Shown piece by piece: positions 21,016 through 30,262 of a stretch of 33,462 nt of DNA. Numbering within the stretch: position 1 is the stretch's first letter; each line of letters starts with the position of its first letter. Source of the DNA: Olsenella_L sp051876355 (GTDB lineage Bacteria > Actinomycetota > Coriobacteriia > Coriobacteriales > Atopobiaceae); assembly GCA_051876355.1 (NCBI GenBank), contig JBJEHU010000040.1:1-33462 (forward strand). Reading direction: 5' to 3'. The position numbers and the translations under genes were made by a program. The notes beneath the pieces are model-generated. The model ran no database searches. It saw only the letters and a program-made list of their open reading frames with translations, and was not told the origin of the DNA.

Positions 21016-22458
21016 TTACGCCTCCCAGAGGATGCGGCCGAGCTCGCGGCGGACATGTCCCACGCGCTCTTCGGGCGGCAGCACATCGACGCCGGAATGC
21101 GCAAGGAAGCGCACCGGATCGTGCAGCAGGTCCTCCATCGGCACGAGCACATAGTCACGCTCGCCGAGCCCCTTGTGCGGAAGCGTCAGCTTGTCGCCGG
21201 CATGCGTCTCGCCCTCATACCACGCAAGATCGCAGTCGATCGTGCGGGGACCCATCGAGCCATCCTCAGGACGCGTGCGTCCGAGCTCCTGCTCGACGTT
21301 CATGAGGGCATCGAGGAGCACGAGCGGAGCAAGCTCCGTCCTGATCTCTGCCACAGCATTCGCGACCTCGTCCTTGAGCCCATAGGCAGGATCGGTCTCG
21401 TAGGCATGGCTCACGTTCACGACGCAGGTGAGCGGGATCTCGTCGATGAGGCGGCAGGCATGGGCAAGCGTATCGAGGCGCTCGTCCACATCCCCCACAT
21501 CCGTGCCGAGCGAGATGAACGCCTGGCGGGCATCGGGATGGCGGACGGCCCAGTAGGCATCGACGGCCTGGGCGACCTCAGGAACGTTGTGGACACGCAG
21601 GAGGCGGCAGCCGCCTTCGACCGCGCCCAAGCAGATGCCGATCGTCGCAGCATCGCGCTCGTCTGCCTTCGTGACGCCCGAGACGGCACCGACGAAGCGC
21701 TTCCTCGACGGCGCGCAGAGATAGGCATAGCCCATGCTCACCATCTTCGGCGTTGCACGCTGGATCACGACATCCTCGTCGGCGAACTTGTCAAATCCTG
21801 GGCCCGGATCGATGCAGATCCTATCATGCGCGATGCCGGCACGCATGAGCTTGCGTGCCTGGTCGCCCAAGAAGCCCATGACCTGGCGCATGATCTGCGC
21901 CTCTTCGGGAAGCGTGAAGCGGCGCGCGGATGGCACGCGGCGCGCGACCGGACGGTTCGGCCGGTTCACATCGAGCTCCACGGAGCGCCTCGTCGCATGG
22001 GTGCCCAAGCCTTCCTTGTTCCAGTACATGACAATGAGGCCGCAGTCGCTCTCCGAGGCGACACGCACCATCTCAGGATCCGTGAATCCCGTGACATCGT
22101 TGAGTATTGAGGCTCCTGCTTCGAGCACGGCAGCAGCGACCTCAGGATGGTAGGTGTCGACAGAGACGATCGCACCGGCATCGGCAAGTGCCTTCACGAC
22201 GGGCAGAATGCGAGCAAGCTCGGTCTTCGGGTCCACCGGCACAGCACCGGGACGTGTGGACTCGCCGCCCACATCGATGATGTCAGCGCCGTCGTCGAGC
22301 ATCTTGAGTCCGTATGCGATGGCAGAGTCAGCATCGGCGTGCTTGCCGCCATCGCTGAAGGAATCAGGTGTCACATTGAGGATGCCCATGATGTGCGGCC
22401 GCGCCAGCGAGATCTCATGTCCCGCACAGTGCCACGTGGCATAGTTCTCTCTGAGCAT
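21016..22458 (-). CDS. Fused dihydropteroate synthase and HPPK (FolP-FolK)
   Basis: A single 480-residue protein carries two consecutive folate enzymes. Residues about 20-300 are dihydropteroate synthase: ILNVTPDSFSDGG, DIIDVGGESTRPG, VSVDTY, ILNDVTG, DPGPGFDKF, SRKRF and LRVHNV. Residues about 313-450 are 6-hydroxymethyl-7,8-dihydropterin pyrophosphokinase: SLGTDVGDVDERL, GPRTIDCDLAWYEG and LPHKGLGERDYVLVPM. The synthase has roughly 25-30 extra residues between VMYWNKEG and the DPGPGF strand, including an Arg-rich stretch (NRPNRPVARRVPSARR), and lacks the usual MH of that strand. ATG 22458 is chosen because GGAAGGACCGATC precedes it; an ATG five codons earlier has no good site. It is followed at three bases by the BirA-like gene. 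Confidence 0.93.
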   Translation of the reverse strand: MLRENYATWHCAGHEISLARPHIMGILNVTPDSFSDGGKHADADSAIAYGLKMLDDGADIIDVGGESTRPGAVPVDPKTELARILPVVKALADAGAIVSVDTYHPEVAAAVLEAGASILNDVTGFTDPEMVRVASESDCGLIVMYWNKEGLGTHATRRSVELDVNRPNRPVARRVPSARRFTLPEEAQIMRQVMGFLGDQARKLMRAGIAHDRICIDPGPGFDKFADEDVVIQRATPKMVSMGYAYLCAPSRKRFVGAVSGVTKADERDAATIGICLGAVEGGCRLLRVHNVPEVAQAVDAYWAVRHPDARQAFISLGTDVGDVDERLDTLAHACRLIDEIPLTCVVNVSHAYETDPAYGLKDEVANAVAEIRTELAPLVLLDALMNVEQELGRTRPEDGSMGPRTIDCDLAWYEGETHAGDKLTLPHKGLGERDYVLVPMEDLLHDPVRFLAHSGVDVLPPEERVGHVRRELGRILWEA

Positions 22459-22510
22459 GATCGGTCCTTCCATGCCGCTAGGGCAGCTAATTTGAAGACA
22501 GATGCTTCCG

Positions 22511-22516
22511 ATTGTA
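22511..22516 (-). promoter_or_regulatory. Possible -10 box upstream of the FolP-FolK gene
   Basis: GGCTACAAT on the minus strand gives a TACAAT -10 (five of six) about 53 bases before the ATG. No convincing -35 is seen, so this is tentative. Confidence 0.25.
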
Positions 22517-22570
22517 GCCGTAGCCGGAACATCCTGCCGGCGAGGTACTTACCTGTGCCTTCTTCGAAAC

Positions 22571-23311
22571 CTAGAAGTCGAAGGTCTTCGCGATATCGCA
22601 GGCACAGATGATATCGGCGGCAGAGTCGCGCGGCCCTGCCTCGAGGTTGCAGACGACAAGGGTATTGCCCTGGAAGTAGTCGACAAGCCCTGCCGCCGGA
22701 TAGACGACCAAGGATGTGCCGCCGATGATCAGGACATCTGCCGCCTGGATGGCCTTCACGGCGCCGATCAGGTTCTCCTCTTTCAGGCTCTCCTCGTAGA
22801 GCACGACATCGGGCTTCACGTCGCCGCCGCACTTCGGGCACGTAGGCACACCTGTCGTATTCAGGATCCACTCCTCGGAGTAGACAGCGCCGCACTTCTG
22901 GCAGATATTGCGGTGCGTCGAGCCGTGGAGCTCGATTACGTGCTTCGAGCCTGCTGCCTGATGGAGGCCATCGATGTTCTGCGTGATCACGCAGGAAAGC
23001 TTGCCCTCTTGCTCGAGCTCTGCGAGCTTCTTGTGGCACTGGTTCGGCTTCGCGGTGGGGACGCACATGACATGACGGTAGAAGTCGAAGAACTCCTCGC
23101 GGTGCGTCATATAGAAGCTGTGCGAGAGCATCTCCTCGGGCGGGTACTTGTAGCCGCGCTGGTTGTAGAGGCCATTCGGGCTCCTGAAGTCAGGAATGCC
23201 GCTCGCCGTGGAGACGCCGGCGCCTCCGAAGAAGACTGCATGGTGCGCCTTCTCCATCACCTGCTTCATCGCAGCCTGTGCATCGGCTGGATTGGTAAGA
23301 TATTCTCCCAT
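22571..23311 (-). CDS. cobB: Sir2-type NAD-dependent protein deacylase
   Basis: It removes acyl groups from lysines using NAD, giving nicotinamide and O-acyl-ADP-ribose. The 246-residue protein has the NAD-binding GAGVSTASGIPDFRS (30-44), TQNIDGLHQAAG (110-121), catalytic His129 in ELHGS and a structural zinc site with C137, C140, C158 and C161. GGTSLVVYPAAG completes the Rossmann fold. The signatures are those of bacterial class U/III sirtuins; CobB is used as a family symbol. ATG 23311 follows GATGAGGTGCT. It diverges from the patatin-like gene across 63 bases. Confidence 0.94.
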   Translation of the reverse strand: MGEYLTNPADAQAAMKQVMEKAHHAVFFGGAGVSTASGIPDFRSPNGLYNQRGYKYPPEEMLSHSFYMTHREEFFDFYRHVMCVPTAKPNQCHKKLAELEQEGKLSCVITQNIDGLHQAAGSKHVIELHGSTHRNICQKCGAVYSEEWILNTTGVPTCPKCGGDVKPDVVLYEESLKEENLIGAVKAIQAADVLIIGGTSLVVYPAAGLVDYFQGNTLVVCNLEAGPRDSAADIICACDIAKTFDF

Positions 23312-23374
23312 AGCACCTCATCCCTTCTCGCATGCCACAGAGCCCCAAGGCGCTGTCCCAGAAAGGTTGCCATC

Positions 23375-24274
23375 ATGGATACAGCGGCTCAAGAGCGCCA
23401 CGTGAGCGATTGCGCCCTCCTCTTCGAAGGAGGAGGCTATCGTGCCAGTTATACCGCAGGATTTGCCAACGTGCTCCTGGAGCACGGCGTATCGTTCGAT
23501 TTCGTCTGCGGTGTGAGCGCAGGCGCGAGCCACACGGTCGATTTCGTTGCCGGAAACCAGCAGCGCGTCAAGGATGCCTTCATCGTCCTCTCCGACAGGC
23601 GCCCCGAGGCAGGAGGCGTGCGCTCCTTCCTCACGGGACATGGCTACTTCAATGCGTGGTACGACTACATCGGCTGCGTCGACGATGGCTACCTGCCGTT
23701 CGACTACGAGGCATTTGCCGCAAACCCGACCCCGATCGCGATCCAGTGCTTCGAAGGAGACACGGGACGCACGCTCGTCTGGACGAAGGACGATATGCCC
23801 GATGTCCATGCCCTCATGCGGAAGGTCTGGTCGAGCTCCACGCTGCCGGGCATGATGGAGCCGCAGGTGCTCAATGGACATGCGCTCTACGACGGCGGCA
23901 TAGGAGAAGGTGCAGGCATTCCCCTCAATCTGGTCCACGAGCGTGGCTGCTCCCGCCTCATGGTCATAGCCACCCGTCCGCGTGGCTACCGCAAGAAGGA
24001 GCCGACCGCGCTCATGCGCCGCGTCTACCACCGGATTGCGAAGGGCGACGAAGCGCTCGAAGCGGCACTCATGACAAGAAACGAGCGGTACAACGAGAGC
24101 CTGGACGAGCTGGACCGGCTTGAACGTGAAGGACGCGCACTTGTCGTCCGTCCGCGCGTCATGCCCGTGAAGTCCACGACGATCGACCGACCCAAGCTCG
24201 AGGATGCCTATGCGCAGGGCCATGCCCAGGGCACAGAAGAGTGGCCGCAATGGGAATCCTGGCTCTTTGGCTAG
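23375..24274 (+). CDS. Patatin-like phospholipase family protein
   Basis: This is a cytoplasmic or membrane-associated acyl hydrolase of the patatin/RssA-YjjU type, 299 residues. The oxyanion motif EGGGYR (18-23), nucleophile Ser48 in GVSAG and the dyad Asp173 in YDGGIGEG are all present, so it should be active. There is no signal peptide. The substrate is unknown; family members cleave phospholipid or other acyl esters. ATG 23375 follows AAAGGTTGCCATC. The frame stays open far upstream antisense to cobB, but that part has no family similarity. It is divergent from cobB, and exonuclease III follows after 56 bases. Confidence 0.9.
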   Translation: MDTAAQERHVSDCALLFEGGGYRASYTAGFANVLLEHGVSFDFVCGVSAGASHTVDFVAGNQQRVKDAFIVLSDRRPEAGGVRSFLTGHGYFNAWYDYIGCVDDGYLPFDYEAFAANPTPIAIQCFEGDTGRTLVWTKDDMPDVHALMRKVWSSSTLPGMMEPQVLNGHALYDGGIGEGAGIPLNLVHERGCSRLMVIATRPRGYRKKEPTALMRRVYHRIAKGDEALEAALMTRNERYNESLDELDRLEREGRALVVRPRVMPVKSTTIDRPKLEDAYAQGHAQGTEEWPQWESWLFG

Positions 24275-24330
24275 ACGCCGATATACGCTAGTCTTGAAGC
24301 ATCATTTCCAGCATCAGCAAGGAGCATCCT

Positions 24331-25110
24331 ATGGGTGATACAGATACCAAGAAATTCATCTCCTGGAACGTGAACGGCCTGCGCGCCGTCCTCAAGAAGG
24401 AGCCGAGCTTCCAGGAGATCTTCGATTCGCTTGACGCCGACATCTTCGCGATCCAGGAGACGAAGCTCCAGGAAGGCCAGGTCGCGCTCGACCTTCCCGG
24501 CTACACGCAGACCTGGAGCTATGCTGCGCGCAAGGGCTATTCCGGCACGGCCGTCTTCAGCCGCGAGGAGCCGATCCAGGTCATCCGCGAGATCGGCTCT
24601 CCCGTCGCAGAAGACGAAGGCCGTGTCTGCGCCCTCGAGTTCCCGAAGTTCTGGTTCGTCTGCGTCTATACGCCGAACTCGAAGCAGGGGCTTACCCGCA
24701 TCGACGAGCGCATGGAGTGGGACAAGGCCTATACCGACTTCCTCAAGAAGCTTGCCCAGGACAAGCCGGTCGTCACCTGCGGCGACTTCAATGTCGCGCA
24801 TGAGGAGATCGACCTCAAGAACCCGGACACGAACCACGAGAATGCCGGTTTCTCCGACCAGGAGCGCGAAGGCTTCACGAAGCTTCTGGGTACCGGCTTC
24901 CACGACGTCTTCCGCGAGGCGAACCCGACGCTCGAGGGTGCCTATACGTGGTGGAGCTACCGCATGCGTGCACGTGCCCGTGGCATCGGCTGGCGCATCG
25001 ACTACTTCCTCGTGAGCGACGGCAGCCAGGACCTCGTCCAGGACGCGAAAATCCACGATGAGATCATGGGGTCAGACCACTGCCCGATCGAGCTCGATAT
25101 CGCGCTCTGA
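24331..25110 (+). CDS. Exodeoxyribonuclease III (AP endonuclease)
   Basis: It cleaves DNA at abasic sites and has 3'-5' exonuclease activity in base-excision repair. The 259-residue protein shows the EEP-superfamily motifs: ISWNVNGLRA, AIQETKLQ (metal-binding Glu), YTPNSKQGL, CGDFNVAHEEIDL, the C-terminal WRIDYFLVS and SDHCPIELDI with the catalytic His. The form is the ExoA/Xth class close to mammalian APE1 (NxNGLRA, NPDTNHENAGFSDQER). ATG 24331 follows AAGGAGCATCCT. A strong terminator follows. Confidence 0.95.
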   Translation: MGDTDTKKFISWNVNGLRAVLKKEPSFQEIFDSLDADIFAIQETKLQEGQVALDLPGYTQTWSYAARKGYSGTAVFSREEPIQVIREIGSPVAEDEGRVCALEFPKFWFVCVYTPNSKQGLTRIDERMEWDKAYTDFLKKLAQDKPVVTCGDFNVAHEEIDLKNPDTNHENAGFSDQEREGFTKLLGTGFHDVFREANPTLEGAYTWWSYRMRARARGIGWRIDYFLVSDGSQDLVQDAKIHDEIMGSDHCPIELDIAL

Positions 25111-25129
25111 AGACAGAAACTACAAGACG

Positions 25130-25157
25130 AAAGAGGCCGGGTCTCCCCGGCCTCTTT
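25130..25157. terminator. Strong bidirectional terminator after exonuclease III
   Basis: AAAGAGGCCGGG and CCCGGCCTCTTT form a perfect 12-base stem with a TCTC loop, followed on the plus strand by CTTGT and preceded by a matching ACAAG that can extend the stem past a small bulge. It separates two convergent genes. Confidence 0.85.
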
Positions 25158-25166
25158 CTTGTATAC

Positions 25167-25976
25167 CTAGTCAATCTGGATATCGGCAACGCCTGCAGCT
25201 CTCAGCGCCTCCAGGAATGCATCCTTCGAGCGGGTCGCGATGAGCTCCTCCGGGAAGTGGATCTCTTCGAGCATCGCGGCTGCAGCATCGAGCCTGCCGA
25301 TATCGGTCGCAATGTGGGCATCCGTGCTCACGGCAATCTGGACGTTGAGCTCCGCGGCACGCTCTGCGATCTTCCGGCATTTCTTGCTTATCTTTCCGGA
25401 CGGCGAGAGATCGAGGCTGTGCTCGTTGATCTCGATCATCTTGTGGAGGCGTGCCGCCTCCTCGAGCACGGGATCGAGCTCGAACTTGAGGCCGGAGCGT
25501 CCGATATGGCCGAGTATCGCGACCTTCGGATCCTGGAGCGCCTTGACATACATCTCTGCATTCTCGGCAGGAGTGGCTCCTTCTGCAAACGACTTTCCAT
25601 GCACGGAGGCAATCGCATAGTCGATGCCGCGGAAGACCATGTCCTTCAGGCTCCGCTTCTTCTGGTACGGCATGTCCGTGATGCCCGTCGGCACATCGAT
25701 ATCCCAGCCGAAGAGGTGCCCCTCCCTGTCGACGATATCTGCCTCGCAGCCGCGAAGGACACAGACGCCGTCCCAGACGCGCGGCCAGACAGAAAGATTG
25801 ATGAAGAACTGGAAGTTCCGGAGGTCCTGCTCCGTGAAGAGCATCGAGGAGTAGTGGTCGGTCGAGCCCAAGAGCTCGAGGCCCTGGGCCTTTGCAGCCT
25901 CGACATTCTCCTGGATCGTCGAGTAGGCATGGCGGGAGAAGAGCGTATGGGTATGGACATCGCAAGCCAGATTCAT
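25167..25976 (-). CDS. PHP-domain phosphoesterase (YcdX-like)
   Basis: This is a metal-dependent phosphatase of the PHP superfamily, 269 residues. Metal ligands are visible in DVHTHTLFSRHAYS (His8, His10), GSTDHYS, the Glu of RGCEADI, ASVHGKSF, LGHIGRSG, EINEHSLD and the C-terminal STDAHIA. The overall pattern fits the YcdX group of single-domain PHP phosphatases rather than histidinol phosphatase, which has a different C-terminus. The physiological substrate is unknown. ATG 25976 follows GAGGGTGCCAT. It is transcribed alone, convergent with exonuclease III. Confidence 0.85.
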   Translation of the reverse strand: MNLACDVHTHTLFSRHAYSTIQENVEAAKAQGLELLGSTDHYSSMLFTEQDLRNFQFFINLSVWPRVWDGVCVLRGCEADIVDREGHLFGWDIDVPTGITDMPYQKKRSLKDMVFRGIDYAIASVHGKSFAEGATPAENAEMYVKALQDPKVAILGHIGRSGLKFELDPVLEEAARLHKMIEINEHSLDLSPSGKISKKCRKIAERAAELNVQIAVSTDAHIATDIGRLDAAAAMLEEIHFPEELIATRSKDAFLEALRAAGVADIQID

Positions 25977-26027
25977 ATGGCACCCTCACAAACAGAAGAT
26001 CGTCTTTTCCTGCCCATCGTAGCGGCA

Positions 26028-26060
26028 AGGGGGCAGGAGCCTCTCTGGTCCCTGCCCCCT
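26028..26060 (-). terminator. Terminator after the tilS-to-Cys-protein run
   Basis: AGGGGGCAGG and CCTGCCCCCT form a perfect 10-base stem with a 13-base loop, about 22 bases after the stop of the small Cys protein. No clear T-run follows on the minus strand. Confidence 0.6.
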
Positions 26061-26082
26061 CTCACGCTATGCCCATACTTTT

Positions 26083-26481
26083 TTACGAGCGCTTCTGTGC
26101 TGCCCGAAGGCGTGCCTCGGCAAGCTCTGCCTCTGCCTCAGCCGCCTCGGCCCTGGCTCTGGCCGCACGGGCCTTGGCCTCAGCGGCCGCAAGTGCAAGG
26201 TCGGCATCTCCGCCTTCCGCCTCCACAGTCTCCGTGACTGTGACTTCCTCGGCTCCCTGCGTGCGCTTTACATCCTTGTGGGCCCAGATGTTCATGGCCT
26301 CAAGGTTCTGGACAGCATTCAGGCCCTTCATGCGCGGCACGAACTGCGGGCAGTGCCTGCCGTCCTCGGAGCTATCTGCTCCCGACCCTTCCGGTGCCAT
26401 GCAGACGATCTTCGAGCGGAGGAATCCCGGCTTTTCCGTCGAGAGCGCGCACTCCTCGCAGCTCCGCTTCTTCTTGGCCAT
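26083..26481 (-). CDS. Small Cys-cluster protein with coiled-coil tail
   Basis: I do not recognise this 132-residue protein. The basic N-terminus MAKKKRSCEECALS is followed by Cys27 and Cys44 (VCMAPEG, RHCPQFVP). C8, C11, C27 and C44 could bind a metal ion or an iron-sulfur cluster. Residues 91-132 are an Ala/Glu/Arg helix (AEAKARAARARAEAAEAEAE), probably a coiled coil. The ATG at 26481 overlaps the aminotransferase stop by one base (TAATG), so its translation is coupled to that gene. An upstream in-frame start would lie inside the aminotransferase gene. No membrane segment is present. Confidence 0.75.
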   Translation of the reverse strand: MAKKKRSCEECALSTEKPGFLRSKIVCMAPEGSGADSSEDGRHCPQFVPRMKGLNAVQNLEAMNIWAHKDVKRTQGAEEVTVTETVEAEGGDADLALAAAEAKARAARARAEAAEAEAELAEARLRAAQKRS

Positions 26482-27650
26482 TACTGGTACAGCTCCTTGA
26501 GCTTCTTCCACGCCGGCATGGAGTTCTGAATCGTATCGTAGCTCACGCAGTAGCCGACGCGCACCCAGCCGTGGCAGCCGAAGGAATCAGACGGGACGGG
26601 CAGGAGCTCGAGCGACTTTGCCTTCTCGAAGAACGCGTTCTCGTCCGGCTCGAGCGCCTTCACCCAGAGGTAGAAGGCACCTTCGGGCTCGATGTACTCA
26701 TAGCCGAGCGCAGAGAGGCCCTCCGTGAGCGCCTTCCTGTTCCTCTCGTAGGCCTCGACGTCGGACGGCACATCGACGCAGTCGGCAAGCACGCGCTGGA
26801 AAAGCGCAGGTGCGCAGACGAAGCCCATGGACCTGCCGGCACCGGCAACGGCCGGGATGAGCCGGTCGTGGTTCGGGTTCGTATCCGGCACGAGCACCCA
26901 GCCGATGCGCTCGCCCGGAAGCGAGAGGCTCTTCGAGTAGGAGTAGCACACGACCGTGTTCGGATAGATCGCGGGCACCCAGGGCACCTCGGCGCCGAAG
27001 ACGATCTTGCGGTACGGCTCATCGGACACAAGGCAGATATCCTGATCGGCATCCGCAAGGACCTGTGCCAGCTTCTCGAGCGTCTCTCTCGAGTAGACCG
27101 TGCCGATCGGGTTGTTCGGGGAGTTGATAACGACAGCCTTCGTGTGGGGTGTGATGGCAGCCTTCACAGCATCGCAGTCGACCTGGAACGTCTTCGGGTC
27201 GGCCATGACCTCGACGCAGGTGGCACCTGCCGCCTCGATGAAGACCTTGTACTCCGGGAAGTACGGAGCGATAACGATGATCTCGTCGCCCGGGTTCGCG
27301 ATTGCGTGGAACGTGATGGTAAGCGATGCTGCCGCGCCGCAGGTGAGGTAGAGGTCGCTTCCTGCGTAATCGGTGCCGTACTCCTTATTGAGGTGGGCAG
27401 CGACAGCGTCGCGCACGAACGGAAGGCCTGCGGCTGGCGTATAGGAGTGAAGGGCCACCGGATCGAGCGCGAGCGACTTCTCGATGGACTCCTTTACCTC
27501 CGCAGGAGCCGGCACGGAAGGATTGCCGAGCGAGAAGTCATAGACCTTGTCAGCGCCGATCTCTGCCTTGCGGCGTGCGCCGTAGGCGGCAATCTCGCGG
27601 ATGGATGACTTGGATGCACCCAGGCCATAGCTTGTCTCGTTGATATCCAT
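26481..27650 (-). CDS. Class I pyridoxal-phosphate aminotransferase (aspartate aminotransferase-like)
   Basis: It transfers amino groups between amino acids and 2-oxo acids. The 389-residue fold-type I enzyme has the PLP lysine K240 in CYSYSKSLSLPGERIGW, Asp210 of SDEPYR, NSPNNPIGTVY and a C-terminal arginine in VRVGYC that binds the substrate carboxylate. Aspartate aminotransferase is the commonest function of this subgroup (note SKSLSLPGER), but the sequence does not fix the substrate. ATG 27650 follows GAGGGGTTCC. It lies 38 bases after ftsH and overlaps the small Cys gene. Confidence 0.88.
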   Translation of the reverse strand: MDINETSYGLGASKSSIREIAAYGARRKAEIGADKVYDFSLGNPSVPAPAEVKESIEKSLALDPVALHSYTPAAGLPFVRDAVAAHLNKEYGTDYAGSDLYLTCGAAASLTITFHAIANPGDEIIVIAPYFPEYKVFIEAAGATCVEVMADPKTFQVDCDAVKAAITPHTKAVVINSPNNPIGTVYSRETLEKLAQVLADADQDICLVSDEPYRKIVFGAEVPWVPAIYPNTVVCYSYSKSLSLPGERIGWVLVPDTNPNHDRLIPAVAGAGRSMGFVCAPALFQRVLADCVDVPSDVEAYERNRKALTEGLSALGYEYIEPEGAFYLWVKALEPDENAFFEKAKSLELLPVPSDSFGCHGWVRVGYCVSYDTIQNSMPAWKKLKELYQ

Positions 27651-27667
27651 GGAACCCCTCGCTTTCT

Positions 27668-27688
27668 GCCTCCGGAGATCCGGCAGGC
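27668..27688 (-). terminator. Small hairpin between ftsH and the aminotransferase gene
   Basis: On the minus strand GCCTGCCGGA pairs with TCCGGAGGC, with one bulged base and a 2-base gap. It starts right after the ftsH stop. It may modulate read-through to the aminotransferase gene. Confidence 0.3.
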
Positions 27689-29653
<1,965 letters not shown>

Positions 29654-29677
29654 GAATAACTCCTTAAAGGCAGGGGC

Positions 29678-29703
29678 GAACCGCCTGCGTATGCAGGCGG
29701 TTC
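29678..29703 (-). terminator. Perfect hairpin between hpt and ftsH
   Basis: GAACCGCCTGC and GCAGGCGGTTC make an 11-base stem with a 4-base loop in the 56-base gap, ending just before the ftsH ribosome site. It lacks a T-run and may attenuate or protect the mRNA between the two genes. Confidence 0.5.
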
Positions 29704-29709
29704 AGAGGA

Positions 29710-30258
29710 TCAGCTATAGACTTCAGGCTTCAGGACGCCGATGTAGGGCAGGTTGCGGTAGCGCTCGGCGTAATCGAGGCCATATCCGACGATGAACTCG
29801 TTCGGGACATGCGTGCCCACGTAGTCCGGCTCGACGGCAGGCACATGGTCGGGGATGTCCTTCACGGCGAAGGCGGCAATGCGGACAGACTTGGGATTGC
29901 GCGCCTTGAAGAGGTCGATCAGGTACGAGAGCGTGAGGCCCGAATCGAGGATGTCTTCTGCGATCAGGACATCCCTGCCCTCGAGCTTCGTGGACAGGTC
30001 CTTCACGATGCGGACGACACCCGAGGTCTTGACGCCCGAGCCATAGCTCGAGACCGCCATGAAGTCGACCTCGCACGGCACCGTGATGGCGCGCATGAGG
30101 TCGGACGTGAACACGAAGGCGCCCTTCAGCACGCACACGATGAGCGGGTTCTTCCCCGCATAGTCGCGCGAGATCTCGCTTCCGAGACGCTTCACGATAT
30201 CGTGGATGTCTTCCTCGGTCAGAACGATATGGTCTACATCAGGATGCAGCTGTTCCAT
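29710..30258 (-). CDS. hpt: Hypoxanthine phosphoribosyltransferase
   Basis: It salvages hypoxanthine (and guanine) with PRPP to IMP (GMP). The 182-residue protein has the PRPP loop VLIAEDILDSGLTLSYL (98-113), VCVLKGAFVF with the PP-binding Lys-Gly, the flexible loop SYGSGVKTSG and the C-terminal VGYGLDYAERYRNLPYIG. ATG 30258 lies four bases past the tilS stop with AAAGGAG upstream. Longer in-frame starts lie inside tilS and have no ribosome site. It sits between tilS and ftsH as in Bacillus. Confidence 0.95.
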   Translation of the reverse strand: MEQLHPDVDHIVLTEEDIHDIVKRLGSEISRDYAGKNPLIVCVLKGAFVFTSDLMRAITVPCEVDFMAVSSYGSGVKTSGVVRIVKDLSTKLEGRDVLIAEDILDSGLTLSYLIDLFKARNPKSVRIAAFAVKDIPDHVPAVEPDYVGTHVPNEFIVGYGLDYAERYRNLPYIGVLKPEVYS

Positions 30259-30262
30259 GGGC

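Noticed and set aside
22502..23374. Upstream extension of the patatin-like frame by about 290 codons
   Set aside because: The extension lies antisense to the complete sirtuin gene and has no family similarity; the ATG at 23375 has a ribosome site.
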